Shown piece by piece: positions 9,761 to 18,228 of a stretch of DNA of 64,000 bases. The DNA is from CBDFFW01 sp965246945 (lineage in GTDB: Bacteria > Pseudomonadota > Alphaproteobacteria > UBA11073). Every line of letters starts with the position of its first letter. The first letter of the stretch is position 1. Under the pieces are notes generated by a model that saw only the letters and a list, made by a program, of their open reading frames with translations, searched no databases and had not been told where the DNA came from. The DNA lies in assembly GCA_965246945.1 (NCBI GenBank), contig CBDFFW010000001.1, positions 1,302,001-1,366,000 on the forward strand, read 5' to 3'. The position numbers and the translations under genes were made by a program.

Positions 9761-9898
9761 TTAAACCTGCGTCAAACGCTTGCGGCCCTTGGCGCGGCGG
9801 CGGGCAATGATTTGCTGGCCGGATTTGGTCGCCATACGGGCACGAAAGCCATGGGTGCGCACACGTTTGATTTTGCTTGGCTGCCAAGTTCTTTTCAT
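9761..9898 (-). CDS. rpmH: 50S ribosomal protein L34
   Basis: This is a 45-residue, very basic ribosomal protein of the large subunit. It reads [18 protein letters not shown] and ends GRKRLTQV, the canonical L34 pattern. It is the first gene of rpmH-rnpA-yidD and starts at the ATG at 9898. It is divergent from valS, whose start is 107 bases away. Confidence 0.97.
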   Translation of the reverse strand: MKRTWQPSKIKRVRTHGFRARMATKSGQQIIARRRAKGRKRLTQV

Positions 9899-9908
9899 AG
9901 TCTTGCTG

Positions 9909-9937
9909 TTTTAAGGAGTGCTGCGCGCCTTTGTCAA
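9909..9937 (-). promoter_or_regulatory. Candidate sigma-70 promoter for rpmH-rnpA-yidD
   Basis: On the minus strand a perfect TTGACA (-35) is followed after exactly 17 bases by TTAAAA (-10). The -10 box ends only about 10 bases before the rpmH ATG, so the transcript would have an extremely short leader or be almost leaderless. Assigned by motif only. Confidence 0.4.
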
Positions 9938-10005
9938 ATTTTATGCATAATTATCTGTGGTGCGTGACAAACTGACGGCAACCCATTTAACTTGTTTGAA
10001 ATCAT

Positions 10006-12828
10006 ATGTCTGACCCTGCCCTGCCCGCCTCCAATTTACCGAAAACTTTCGAAGCGGCCTCGATGGAAGCCAAATGGTATCCCAAATGGGAAGCCAGCGG
10101 CATCACCAAGGCTGATCCAAGCCGTGCGGGCAAGCCTTATGCCATTATGATGCCGCCGCCGAACGTCACAGGCAGCTTGCATATGGGCCATGCTTTGAAC
10201 ATGTCTTTGCAGGATATTCTGGCCCGTTATCACCGCATGCGCGGCAAAAATGTGCTGTGGCTGCCAGGCACCGACCACGCCAGCATCGCCACCCAAATGG
10301 TGGTGGAACGCCAATTGGCCGAACAAGGGATTAAGCGGCAAGATTTGGGCCGTGAAAAGTTTCTGGAAAAAGTGTGGGTATGGAAAGAAATTTCCGGCAA
10401 CACCATCACCAGTCAGTTGCGCCGGTTGGGTGCCCTGCCCGATTGGTCGCGCGAACGGTTCACAATGGATGACGGGCTGAACAAAGCCGTGATTCGCGCG
10501 TTCGTGCAGATGCATCAAGACGGTTTGATTTACCGCGCCAAGCGCTTGGTGAATTGGGACCCAAAAATGCAAACCAGCGTTTCAGATTTAGAAGTTATTC
10601 ACCGTGAGGTGGACGGCAAAATGTACCATTTCCGCTATCCGTTTGCCGATGGCAGCGGCCATATCAATATCGCCACCACCCGTCCGGAAACCATTCTAGC
10701 TGATGGTGCAGTCGCGGTGCATCCAGATGATGAACGTTACAAGGGACTTGTTGGCAAAATGTTATTATTGCCGATCGTCAACCGCTTACTGCCGATTATT
10801 GCGGATGAACAAGCCGATCCGGAATTTGGTTCCGGCGCATTTAAAGTTACCGCCGCGCATGATTTTAACGATTTTGCCGTCGCCCAGCGCCACCCCGAAG
10901 CGAATATTCCGTTTATCAGTTTGATGACCAAAGACGGGCGGATGAATGAAAATTGCCCAGCCGATTATCAAGGCTTAGACCGTTTTGCTGCGCGTGATAA
11001 AGTCGTCGCGGATTTTGAAGCACTCGGCCTGCTCGAAGAAATTGTGCCGCATAAACATTCGGTGCCATTCAGTGAACGCGGCGGTGTGCCGGTTGAACCG
11101 ATGCTGACTGATCAATGGTATGTCGATACCGAATCGATGGCTAAACGTGCCGTTTTGGCTGTCGAAAATGGTGAAAGCAATTTTGTGCCGAAGGGCTGGG
11201 AAAATACGTATTTTGAATGGCTGCGCAATATCCAGCCCTGGTGTATTTCCCGCCAATTATGGTGGGGTCATCAGATTCCGGCGTGGTATGATCAACACGG
11301 GAATGTGTTTGTTGCCGAAAATGAAGCAGATGCTTACGGACAGGCTTTGTCATCCTCAGCGCGCAACACTGGGGATCCAAATACAAAAGTCGATAGTTTG
11401 GATCCCCGCGCTGTGCGCAGAGATGACAACATCGTATTAACGCAAGACCCAGATGTTCTGGATACTTGGTTTTCATCTGGCCTATGGCCCTTTTCCACGC
11501 TTGGCTGGCCAGAACAAACTGCGGATCTTAAAACCTATTATCCAGGCGCGGTGCTCATCACCGGTTTCGATATCATCTTTTTTTGGGTCGCGCGGATGAT
11601 GATGATGGGGTTGTATTTCACCAAGCAAATTCCGTTCAAAGACATTTATATTCATGCCTTGGTGCGCGATGCCAGCGGTGCGAAGATGAGCAAATCCAAA
11701 GGCAATGTCATCGACCCGCTCGCGCTGATTGATGATTACGGGGCGGATGCTTTGCGCTTCACGTTAACGGCCATGTCAGCTCAAGGGCGTGATATCAAAC
11801 TCTCGCTGCAACGCGTCGAAGGTTACCGCAACTTCACCACCAAAATTTGGAACGCTGCCCGCTTTGCAGAAATGCATGAATGCACAATGCCAGCTGGTTT
11901 CGATCCTGGCACCGTGCAACACCCCATCAATCAATGGATCATTAGCACTTTGATTGATGCCGAAAGCCAGGTTAGTACCGCGCTGGAAACCTATAAATTC
12001 AATGAAGCTGCCAATGCGCTTTACAGCTTTATCTGGCATAATTTCTGCGACTGGTATGTGGAATTTGCCAAAATTTTATTCTTCGATACAAACACCAAAA
12101 CCGAAACGCAAAGCACACTGGCTTGGGTGTATCAGCAAATGTTGATCATCCTGCATCCCTTCATGCCGTTTTTAACGGAAGAATTGAATGCGACTTTGTT
12201 TAATTCGGATCAACTGATTGCCACGCAAACTTGGCCGGATTTTAATCAATTGCGTCATCCCCGCGCAGGCGCCAACGTGGCAGCGAGGGATCTAGCGACC
12301 AAACAAAGTGCATCGCTTCGCGATGCGCATAATATACTCCTAGATTCCCGCCTGCGCGGGAATGACAATGTTAGGCAGTTGATTGAATTAATCACCGCCA
12401 TTCGCAGCACCAAGGCGATGTTGAATATTCCGCCGAGCCAAATGCTGCCGGTGGCGATGCAAGGCGATCAAAATGCGTTAAAAGCATGGGAAATGTATAA
12501 ACCATTTTTGCAACGCCTTGGCCGTGTGGAATTCATTAGCGCGGATAATTTTAAAGCCGATCAACCGGCCGCCCGCATTCCATTAAATGATATAACAGTG
12601 CTGATGCCATTGCCGGCTGGTATGGATATGGCGGCCGAAAGCGCCCGCCTTGGCAAGCAAGTCGATAAACTTGCCAAGGATATTGCTGGCCTGCAAGCAC
12701 GTCTGGGCAATGCCGATTTTATTGCCAAGGCTGATCCCGATACGGTTGAAACACAGCGCGAAATGTTGGCTGAGCAACAAGCGCAACATGCCCGTATTAC
12801 CGACGCGTTAAAACAAATTGCTATCTAA
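10006..12828 (+). CDS. valS: Valyl-tRNA synthetase with two in-frame palindromic-element insertions
   Basis: This class I synthetase charges tRNA-Val. The 940 residues carry the HIGH-type motif (PPPNVTGSLHMGHALN), the editing domain around TTRPETILADGAVAVHP, the catalytic DTWFSSGLWPFSTLGWP and KMSKSKGNVIDP, and a C-terminal coiled-coil arm. Two stretches do not belong to the family: about residues 448-475 and 748-788. Each coincides with a DNA palindrome (11347-11429 and 12249-12369). The first lies just before the DTWFSSGLWPF catalytic block, the second in the anticodon-binding/C-terminal region. The frame stays open through both, so the enzyme is presumably functional. Start is the ATG at 10006. 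Confidence 0.97.
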   Translation: MSDPALPASNLPKTFEAASMEAKWYPKWEASGITKADPSRAGKPYAIMMPPPNVTGSLHMGHALNMSLQDILARYHRMRGKNVLWLPGTDHASIATQMVVERQLAEQGIKRQDLGREKFLEKVWVWKEISGNTITSQLRRLGALPDWSRERFTMDDGLNKAVIRAFVQMHQDGLIYRAKRLVNWDPKMQTSVSDLEVIHREVDGKMYHFRYPFADGSGHINIATTRPETILADGAVAVHPDDERYKGLVGKMLLLPIVNRLLPIIADEQADPEFGSGAFKVTAAHDFNDFAVAQRHPEANIPFISLMTKDGRMNENCPADYQGLDRFAARDKVVADFEALGLLEEIVPHKHSVPFSERGGVPVEPMLTDQWYVDTESMAKRAVLAVENGESNFVPKGWENTYFEWLRNIQPWCISRQLWWGHQIPAWYDQHGNVFVAENEADAYGQALSSSARNTGDPNTKVDSLDPRAVRRDDNIVLTQDPDVLDTWFSSGLWPFSTLGWPEQTADLKTYYPGAVLITGFDIIFFWVARMMMMGLYFTKQIPFKDIYIHALVRDASGAKMSKSKGNVIDPLALIDDYGADALRFTLTAMSAQGRDIKLSLQRVEGYRNFTTKIWNAARFAEMHECTMPAGFDPGTVQHPINQWIISTLIDAESQVSTALETYKFNEAANALYSFIWHNFCDWYVEFAKILFFDTNTKTETQSTLAWVYQQMLIILHPFMPFLTEELNATLFNSDQLIATQTWPDFNQLRHPRAGANVAARDLATKQSASLRDAHNILLDSRLRGNDNVRQLIELITAIRSTKAMLNIPPSQMLPVAMQGDQNALKAWEMYKPFLQRLGRVEFISADNFKADQPAARIPLNDITVLMPLPAGMDMAAESARLGKQVDKLAKDIAGLQARLGNADFIAKADPDTVETQREMLAEQQAQHARITDALKQIAI
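11347..11429. repeat. Palindromic element inserted in frame in valS (first)
   Basis: The arms are TTGTCATC (11347-11354) and GATGACAA (11422-11429). The inverted similarity extends inward through a GC-rich part to GGGGATCCAAA and TTTGGATCCCC around the centre. It encodes about 28 residues such as SSSARNTGDPN and LDPRAVRRDDN, foreign to ValRS. Confidence 0.85.
12249..12369. repeat. Palindromic element inserted in frame in valS (second)
   Basis: The arms are GTCATCCCCGCGCAGGCG near 12254 and CGCCTGCGCGGGAATGAC ending near 12366. An inner pair GGATCTAG / CTAGATTC and a separate loop hairpin GCATCGC-TTC-GCGATGC are also present. The translation includes LDSRLRGNDN, typical of translated palindromic repeats. 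It adds about 40 residues to ValRS. Confidence 0.85.
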
Positions 12829-13037
12829 CGATAGCCGCGGCGGTGATAATAGCCGCCGTGGTAACCGCCAAAATAAACGGGTTCAACCACCACTGGCGCT
12901 TGCTGCACATAAACCGGTGCCGGTGCGGCATAAACCACTCTTTGTGGCGGCGGCGCATAACCATACTGCGGCTGTTCGGCGACCACACAACCGGCAAGGC
13001 CCACACAGGTAAGTCCCAAAAGCAATAAGCGTTTCAT
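12825..13037 (-). CDS. Small Tyr/Pro/Gly-rich lipoprotein
   Basis: This 70-residue protein has a lipoprotein signal peptide, MKRLLLLGLTCVGLAGC, with lipobox LAGC and the lipidated Cys at position 17. The mature part is rich in Tyr, Pro, Val and Gly and ends GGYHGGYYHRRGYR. It would be anchored to the periplasmic face of a membrane. Function is unknown; similar short YXPPP-type lipoproteins are common in alphaproteobacteria. It is convergent with valS and its stop overlaps the valS stop by 4 bp. Confidence 0.75.
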   Translation of the reverse strand: MKRLLLLGLTCVGLAGCVVAEQPQYGYAPPPQRVVYAAPAPVYVQQAPVVVEPVYFGGYHGGYYHRRGYR

Positions 13038-13109
13038 TAATACAATATAGTGCCAAATTGGGCTGTGGCCTAATTACGAAAATTTAGGATCTGAAAATTA
13101 TTTAACCAA

Positions 13110-13871
13110 TTATGCCGCAATTTGCCGCTGTTCTAAAAAGCCTGTGCGCACTGCATTTTCCGCTTGCTGGGCCAATGCTTTGCGCGGCACAGCGGCTGTT
13201 TGAATGGCTTCATGGCAAAACACTTCAACGCGTAATTGTCCCTGCATCAACATGGCTTTTAAATGGCTGACCAGTTCCATATCGCCGTACCAACCGTAAA
13301 TCGGCTGCCACACACGGCCAGGCGGCAGGCCATCCAAGGCCGTGAATTTGATGGTCAGCGGCTGCACATATTTCATATCCTCCGCCACACTGAATAAAGA
13401 TGATTTGAAAGGCAGCACACGGATGCCATCGCTAGTAGTGCCTTCCGCAAACATAATCAAGTTGCGGCCGGTTTTGACCAAGGCGCTTAACTGTTCTTTT
13501 TGGGCGGCTGCTTCCGCGCGATCACGCTTCACAAAAACAGTTTGTTGTAACTTGGCCAGAAAGCCAAACCAGGGCCAGCTGGCAATTTCAGATTTAGCAA
13601 TAAAGCTGCCTTTCACAATGCTGCTGATGACCAGAATATCAAGATATGAGCAATGATTCACCACATATAAAACAGGGCCTGCACGCTGCGGCTGGCCATG
13701 CACCTGCAATTTTACCCCGAAAATCCATAAGCATAAGCGTTGGTAAAGACTCGTAATCAAAAATGGGTTTTTATATTTGCTGTAAACAATCACAATCTGC
13801 ATCGGCAGCAAAATCAGCGTTATCAAAAAATAAATGATAACGCGGCAAATCATACGGATTGTTTTATACAT
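13110..13871 (-). CDS. olsA: 1-acyl-glycerol-3-phosphate/lyso-ornithine lipid acyltransferase
   Basis: This membrane-bound acyltransferase of the PlsC family adds a second acyl chain. It has an N-terminal membrane helix (YFLITLILLPMQIVIV), the catalytic HX4D motif NHCSYLD and the substrate motif FAEGTTSDGIRVLPFKSSLF. Directly after olsB, it is most likely OlsA, which acylates lyso-ornithine lipid; glycerolipid activity is also possible. I chose the ATG at 13871, which overlaps the olsB stop (ATGTATAA) and gives a membrane helix right at the start. An ATG at 13892 would add seven residues. Confidence 0.88.
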   Translation of the reverse strand: MYKTIRMICRVIIYFLITLILLPMQIVIVYSKYKNPFLITSLYQRLCLWIFGVKLQVHGQPQRAGPVLYVVNHCSYLDILVISSIVKGSFIAKSEIASWPWFGFLAKLQQTVFVKRDRAEAAAQKEQLSALVKTGRNLIMFAEGTTSDGIRVLPFKSSLFSVAEDMKYVQPLTIKFTALDGLPPGRVWQPIYGWYGDMELVSHLKAMLMQGQLRVEVFCHEAIQTAAVPRKALAQQAENAVRTGFLEQRQIAA

Positions 13872-14688
13872 GTGACGCTTTATCCAACCCATAATGTTTG
13901 GCGTATTTGCCGGTTAGCATATCGGTTTTCACCACAATCGCGACATCGATCGAGCCCCATTGCCGATCGATCACCGCGCCATCGCCAATAAAACCGCCCA
14001 AGCGTAAATAGCCTTTAATCAATGGCGGCAGTTTTTGCAGTGCTTGCTTGGCCGAAATACAAGTGCCGTTTGGCACGGTCATTGGAATATAACGTTCCGG
14101 CAAAGCAACCGGTTTTAAGGCTGGCGGTGCCAAATGGTGCGTGTAAAGATAATCCAGTTGATCTTGGATGGCAGCGACATCGGTGCCTGGAAAACTGGCG
14201 CAGCCAAAAATGAGTTTCACATCATACTGATTCACATAACTGGCAATGCCGCGCCATAATAAATCCAAGGTTTGCCGCGTGCGATATTCCGGCGATACGC
14301 AGGAGCGGCCAATTTCCAGCAATTCGCCTTCATGTTTTAACAACGCTGAAATATCATATTCACCTTGCGTGTAAAATCCCCGCGCCGGCCGCGGCACGGA
14401 ACTGCGCAACATTCGGTATGTCCCCACTACGGCATTATTTTTGGCGTGATCGATCACCACCATATGATCACAAAATGGGTCGAATTCATCAAAATCGCGT
14501 TTGGCAGTCGCCATTTCCGGTGAGGCCTGCGCAGCTAACTCTTCGTAAAATACATGATAGCGTAATGCCTGGGCAGCCTGGATTTCCGAATCATTTTGCG
14601 CCAGGCGGACTTCTAAATCGCCAATGCGCAACTCGTTGTCATGGGATGGGACGTTTGGTAATAACTGCGATAACAACGCAGTAATCAT
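13864..14688 (-). CDS. olsB: Ornithine N-acyltransferase (OlsB-type, GNAT fold)
   Basis: This enzyme transfers a 3-hydroxyacyl group from ACP to ornithine, the first step of ornithine-lipid synthesis. The protein has RYHVFYEEL, FDEFDPFCDHMVVID, VGTYRMLRSSVPRPARGFYTQ, the ELLEIGRSCVSPEYRTR block and CASFPGTD, all typical of the OlsB/hemolysin-like acyltransferase family. The C-terminal part has LPPLIKGYLRLGG. The ATG at 14688 gives 274 residues and the usual start about 20 residues before LRIGDLEVRLA. A GTG at 14727 would add 13. olsA follows with overlap, so the two form an operon. The lipid matters mainly under phosphate limitation in other bacteria. Confidence 0.9.
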   Translation of the reverse strand: MITALLSQLLPNVPSHDNELRIGDLEVRLAQNDSEIQAAQALRYHVFYEELAAQASPEMATAKRDFDEFDPFCDHMVVIDHAKNNAVVGTYRMLRSSVPRPARGFYTQGEYDISALLKHEGELLEIGRSCVSPEYRTRQTLDLLWRGIASYVNQYDVKLIFGCASFPGTDVAAIQDQLDYLYTHHLAPPALKPVALPERYIPMTVPNGTCISAKQALQKLPPLIKGYLRLGGFIGDGAVIDRQWGSIDVAIVVKTDMLTGKYAKHYGLDKASHV

Positions 14689-14770
14689 ATTTTCGCCGCC
14701 GAGATAATTGCTAAGATTGATAGGCACAATGCTATTTAACGTTTTTTAGATCTATGGGCAATTATGAATC

Positions 14771-14800
14771 AAAAAGACCTCCATAGCTGAAGGTCTTTTT
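14771..14800 (-). terminator. Terminator hairpin between mucR and olsB
   Basis: A perfect stem AAAAAGACCT/AGGTCTTTTT encloses a 10-base loop. The A- and T-runs make it usable in both directions. On the minus strand it lies just after the mucR stop (14815) and would end that transcript. Confidence 0.8.
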
Positions 14801-14814
14801 GATAAGTATTTTGA

Positions 14815-15240
14815 TTAGTTACGTGGCTTGGCTTTGCGGCCCAAGCCAAGGGTTTTGGCTAAATTGCTGCGTTTTTCGGCATAATTTGGCGCAACCATCG
14901 GATAATCCGGCCCTAAGTTCCAACGTCTTTTATAATCATCAATGGTCATTTTATAATTTGTCATTAAATAACGCTTCATTACTTTTAGTTTTTTACCATC
15001 TTCCAAGCAAACAATGTAATCTGGTTGAACAGATTTATTAATCGGCACCGCCGGCGTTGGCTTTTCAGCAATTGATAATATAGGTGCAGATGTAGAACCG
15101 CTAATTTGGGCCAATTGTTGATACACTCTTTCAATTAATTGGGGCAATTCATTGGCTGGCACAGTATTATTTGATACATAAGCTGCAACAATTTCACCGG
15201 CAATCATCATAATTTCAGATTTGGTTTCAGAATCGGTCAT
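14815..15240 (-). CDS. mucR: Ros/MucR-family transcriptional regulator lacking the zinc-ligand histidines
   Basis: This is a global regulator and DNA-binding protein of the alphaproteobacterial MucR family. The 141 residues have an N-terminal helical oligomerisation region, a Pro-rich linker and the DNA-binding domain PDYIVCLEDGKKLKVMKRYL, then YPMVAPNYAEKRSNLAK and GLGRKAKP. In Ros the zinc is held by C-x2-C and two His. Here Cys78 is kept and the second ligand is Asp81, as in many MucR proteins. Both His positions are changed, to Tyr91 and Asn95. Some rhizobial relatives are known to fold and bind AT-rich DNA without zinc. A strong ribosome-binding site (GAGGAAAATAA) precedes the ATG at 15240. 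Confidence 0.93.
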   Translation of the reverse strand: MTDSETKSEIMMIAGEIVAAYVSNNTVPANELPQLIERVYQQLAQISGSTSAPILSIAEKPTPAVPINKSVQPDYIVCLEDGKKLKVMKRYLMTNYKMTIDDYKRRWNLGPDYPMVAPNYAEKRSNLAKTLGLGRKAKPRN

Positions 15241-15312
15241 TTATTTTCCTCGAAGATGACCTAATCTTGTTTTCAATAGCGTTGCAACATTTTTGTTATA
15301 AAAATCATTTCA

Positions 15313-15768
15313 TTATAGTTCATTTTTTAAATAAACACAGAATTGTTGGGCATCTTCTTGCTTTGCCGCTAGACGATAATAATTACGGCGGATAGTCTGC
15401 GCTATTGCACCCTGTTTTTGGTATAAATGCCAGGCAGCAATATTACTGACCGCAACTTCCCCCCATAACTCAGTTATTTGCTTCATTTTCAGTTGTCGTA
15501 ATGCATATTCAAGTAAAGCCGCACCAATACCTTGCCGACGCTGTGTTGGTGCGACCGCAAAATCTAAGATATCGGCCTGCGGCGGTGAAACTGTGATCAG
15601 TAAATATCCGCATAGCTGATTATCTGCACTTGCTTTCAAGGCGAGAATATCAGGCTGCTGCAACCAACTGGTAAAATCGGCCGTCGTCCAATTGGCAGTG
15701 CAAGGGTTGGCTTGTAAGGCGGCAATTTCAACAGCATCTGCAACTGGTGCCGGTTGGATGGTTACCAC
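15313..15768 (-). CDS. rimI: GNAT acetyltransferase, probably ribosomal-protein S18 alanine N-acetyltransferase
   Basis: The 151 residues have the GNAT core: VAPTQRRQGIGAALL binds acetyl-CoA (Q/RxxGxG/A), and VSNIAAWHLYQKQGA with RRNYY matches the RimI C-terminal pattern. RimI acetylates the N-terminus of ribosomal protein S18. The start is a GTG at 15768 whose codon overlaps the fabH stop (GTGGTAA), so it is translationally coupled to fabH. In many alphaproteobacteria rimI follows tsaB instead, so the attachment to the fatty-acid operon is unusual. A related GNAT specificity cannot be excluded. Confidence 0.8.
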   Translation of the reverse strand: MVTIQPAPVADAVEIAALQANPCTANWTTADFTSWLQQPDILALKASADNQLCGYLLITVSPPQADILDFAVAPTQRRQGIGAALLEYALRQLKMKQITELWGEVAVSNIAAWHLYQKQGAIAQTIRRNYYRLAAKQEDAQQFCVYLKNEL

Positions 15769-16724
15769 CGCAGCAGCATCCCGCCCCAGGTGAAACCGCC
15801 GCCCATGGCACAGAGCGCGACCAAATCGCCTGGCTGCAACCGGTTATGCTTAATGCTTTCGGCCAAGGCCAATGGGATGGAGGCGGCTGAAGTGTTGGCG
15901 TGTTGGGCAACCGTGCTGATTACTTGGCTGGCAGTTAAACCCAATTTTTTGCCCACCGTTTCAATAATCCGCGCATTAGCTTGGTGCGGCACCAGTGCTT
16001 CTAAATCAGCCGCAACCAAGCCATTTTCATCTAATAATGTTTGCACCACGCTGGCCATATTTTCACTGGCAAAACGGAATACTTCCTTGCCTTGCATGCG
16101 TAAATAACCCGTGCTTTGCGTGGTGCTGGGCCCGCCATCGGTGCAGAGCATGGTGCCATGCGAGCCCTCAGCGTGCAGTTTGCTGGTGATGATGCCGCGT
16201 TGGGGATCGTCCGTGGCGCTGAGCACCACTGCCCCCGCTCCATCCCCAAACAACACACAGGTAGCCCTGTCACCCCAATCCACAATCCGGCTTAATGTTT
16301 CGGCACCGATGACCAGCGCGTGTTTGGCCTGACCGGCACGAATAAAATTATCGGCAATGGTGAGCGCATAAACAAAACCGCTGCACACAGCTTGCACATC
16401 AAAAGCAGCACAGCCGCTGATCCCCAACGCTGCTTGCACTTTAGTGGCCACGGCCGGAAAAGTTTGATCCGGCGTGGTGGTGGCCACAATAATTAAATCA
16501 ATCGCACTGGCAGGCAGTTGCGCCTGGTTTAAAGCTGCCTGCGCGGCCTCAAATGCCAAATCTGAAGTTACTTGGTGGGGTGCGGCAATATGCCGCTGGC
16601 GAATGCCCGTGCGTGTGATAATCCATTCATCATTGGTATCCACGTGTTGGGCAACATCATCATTGGTCAACACCAATTCCGGCAGATATGCGCCAACCCC
16701 AGCAATGAACCCATGTATAGTCAT
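15762..16724 (-). CDS. fabH: 3-oxoacyl-ACP synthase III
   Basis: KAS III condenses acetyl-CoA with malonyl-ACP to start fatty-acid synthesis. The 320 residues carry the catalytic triad: Cys in DVQAVCSGFVYAL, His in VPHQANARI and Asn in AQHANTSAAS. The glycine-rich C-terminus CAMGGGFTWGGMLLRW is also typical. The ATG abuts the plsX stop with no gap, in the standard rpmF-plsX-fabH order. Confidence 0.96.
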   Translation of the reverse strand: MTIHGFIAGVGAYLPELVLTNDDVAQHVDTNDEWIITRTGIRQRHIAAPHQVTSDLAFEAAQAALNQAQLPASAIDLIIVATTTPDQTFPAVATKVQAALGISGCAAFDVQAVCSGFVYALTIADNFIRAGQAKHALVIGAETLSRIVDWGDRATCVLFGDGAGAVVLSATDDPQRGIITSKLHAEGSHGTMLCTDGGPSTTQSTGYLRMQGKEVFRFASENMASVVQTLLDENGLVAADLEALVPHQANARIIETVGKKLGLTASQVISTVAQHANTSAASIPLALAESIKHNRLQPGDLVALCAMGGGFTWGGMLLRW

Positions 16725-17795
16725 TTAGATAGCGATATCCTGCGCCGCCGTCACGGTTACCGGCATGGTTGTTTGGCGCGCAGATAATTGCGCCGAAATT
16801 TTATCATTGATTTGATGTTTAATGAGATCACAGGCCACTGTAACCGCATTGGCAAAGCCCATGGCATCGGTGCCGCCATGGCTTTTCACGCACACACCGC
16901 GCAGGCCAACAAACATCGCACCATTATATAAGCGTGGATCGATCTGTTTTTTCAAGCGCTCGAATGATGATTTGGCCAGCCACGCACCAAGCATGCCAAA
17001 GAAAGATGTTTTCAGCGTCCGTTTTAAAAATTCACTAAATAATTTTGAAGTGCCTTCAATGGTTTTTAAAGTGATATTGCCGGTAAAACCATCCGTAACC
17101 ACTACATCCACTTCACCCTTGCCAATATCGTTGCCTTCCACAAAGCCAATATATTCACCTGGCAGTGGCATGGTTTTTAAGATGATAGCCGCTTCCCGCA
17201 CATCATCCCGTCCTTTAATTTCTTCTGAGCCCACATTTAAAATACCAATGCGGGGATTGGGCAACGCCAAAATGGCTTTGGCAAATTCGCCGCCCATCAC
17301 GGCAAAATCAACCAGATTTTTGGCATCGCATTCAGTGTTGCCACCTAAATCCAGCATGACCATTTCCCCCTTTAAGGTAGGAAAAAAACCGGCAATACCA
17401 GGCCGGTCAATACCAGGCAACATTTTTAAAACAAATTTGGCAATGGCCATTAAAGCGCCGGTATTGCCGGCCGAAACAATGCCATCCGCCTGGCCATTGG
17501 CGACCGCATCAATGGCCATCCGCATGGAAGATTGCCGGCCATTGCGCAGCGCCACACTTGGTTTATCGCAAGCAGCAATTTTTTGATCGGTATGGACCAG
17601 TTCACTATCAGCCAAAATAGCATATTGGGCGATTAATGGTTTGATAACCGCGGCATCGCCATAAAAAATGCAGTGCAAATGTTCTTGGCGCAAGCGCGCT
17701 TCGGCAGCACCGGCAATCACAATGTGCGGGGCGTGATCGCCGCCCATGGCATCAATAGCCAAACGGATTTTTGAAGTCGGCGCACTGACAGTCAT
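16725..17795 (-). CDS. plsX: Phosphate acyltransferase PlsX
   Basis: PlsX converts acyl-ACP and phosphate to acyl phosphate, the donor for PlsY in phospholipid synthesis. The 356 residues have LAIDAMGGDHAP, SAGNTGALMAIAKF, GNTECDAKNLVDFA, NVGSEEIKGRD and VVTDGFTGNITLKT, all family signatures. The gene lies between rpmF and fabH on the same strand. Confidence 0.96.
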   Translation of the reverse strand: MTVSAPTSKIRLAIDAMGGDHAPHIVIAGAAEARLRQEHLHCIFYGDAAVIKPLIAQYAILADSELVHTDQKIAACDKPSVALRNGRQSSMRMAIDAVANGQADGIVSAGNTGALMAIAKFVLKMLPGIDRPGIAGFFPTLKGEMVMLDLGGNTECDAKNLVDFAVMGGEFAKAILALPNPRIGILNVGSEEIKGRDDVREAAIILKTMPLPGEYIGFVEGNDIGKGEVDVVVTDGFTGNITLKTIEGTSKLFSEFLKRTLKTSFFGMLGAWLAKSSFERLKKQIDPRLYNGAMFVGLRGVCVKSHGGTDAMGFANAVTVACDLIKHQINDKISAQLSARQTTMPVTVTAAQDIAI

Positions 17796-17825
17796 CTAGA
17801 GCGCTAGGTAAGCTGATTCGAAGGA

Positions 17826-18011
17826 TTAATTCGAGCTACTCGTGGCAGTAACTGTTTTACCGTTATATTCGCCGCAAGCTTTGCAAATATGGTGCGGCAA
17901 TTTCAATTCGCCACAGCTTTTGCATTCCTGCACATTGCTAGTCACCAAAGCATGGTGGGAACGGCGCTGATTGCGCTTCATCGGGGTCGTTTTACGTTTA
18001 GGAACAGCCAT
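17826..18011 (-). CDS. rpmF: 50S ribosomal protein L32
   Basis: This is a 61-residue ribosomal protein beginning MAVPKRKTTPMKRNQRRSHH. It keeps a zinc ribbon with CKSCGELKLPHHICKACG (two CxxC pairs), so it is the zinc-containing form of L32. It is the first gene of rpmF-plsX-fabH-rimI. Confidence 0.97.
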   Translation of the reverse strand: MAVPKRKTTPMKRNQRRSHHALVTSNVQECKSCGELKLPHHICKACGEYNGKTVTATSSSN

Positions 18012-18118
18012 AATAGTCTCTTGGTTTCATTTTTAAACGTGCATTGCCAGCAAGTGCAACGAATTTCTATTACTTTTGTAATAACTGCTTTTTAAATGAA
18101 TATTTAGTTTTTCATAAA

Positions 18119-18224
18119 CCTCATCCTGAGTAGCCAGCTTGCTAGGGTATCGGAGGATAGTTAGCTTGGGATTCAGCTGGAATATCCTTCGATACAGTTG
18201 CTACGCAGCTTACTCAGGATGAGG
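18119..18224. repeat. Intergenic palindromic element (CCTCATCCTGAGTAG family)
   Basis: The outer arms are CCTCATCCTGAGTA and TACTCAGGATGAGG, a 14-bp inverted repeat. An inner pair reads GTATCGGAGGATA / TATCCTTCGATAC. The 106-bp unit lies between fur and rpmF, starting 4 bases after the fur stop, and could fold at the 3' end of the fur mRNA. A second member of the same family is at 42376-42481. Confidence 0.85.
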
Positions 18225-18228
18225 GCAG

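Noticed and set aside
9900..10005. Possible replication origin near rpmH-rnpA
   Set aside because: No cluster of DnaA boxes and no dnaA or dnaN; the gene order alone is not enough.
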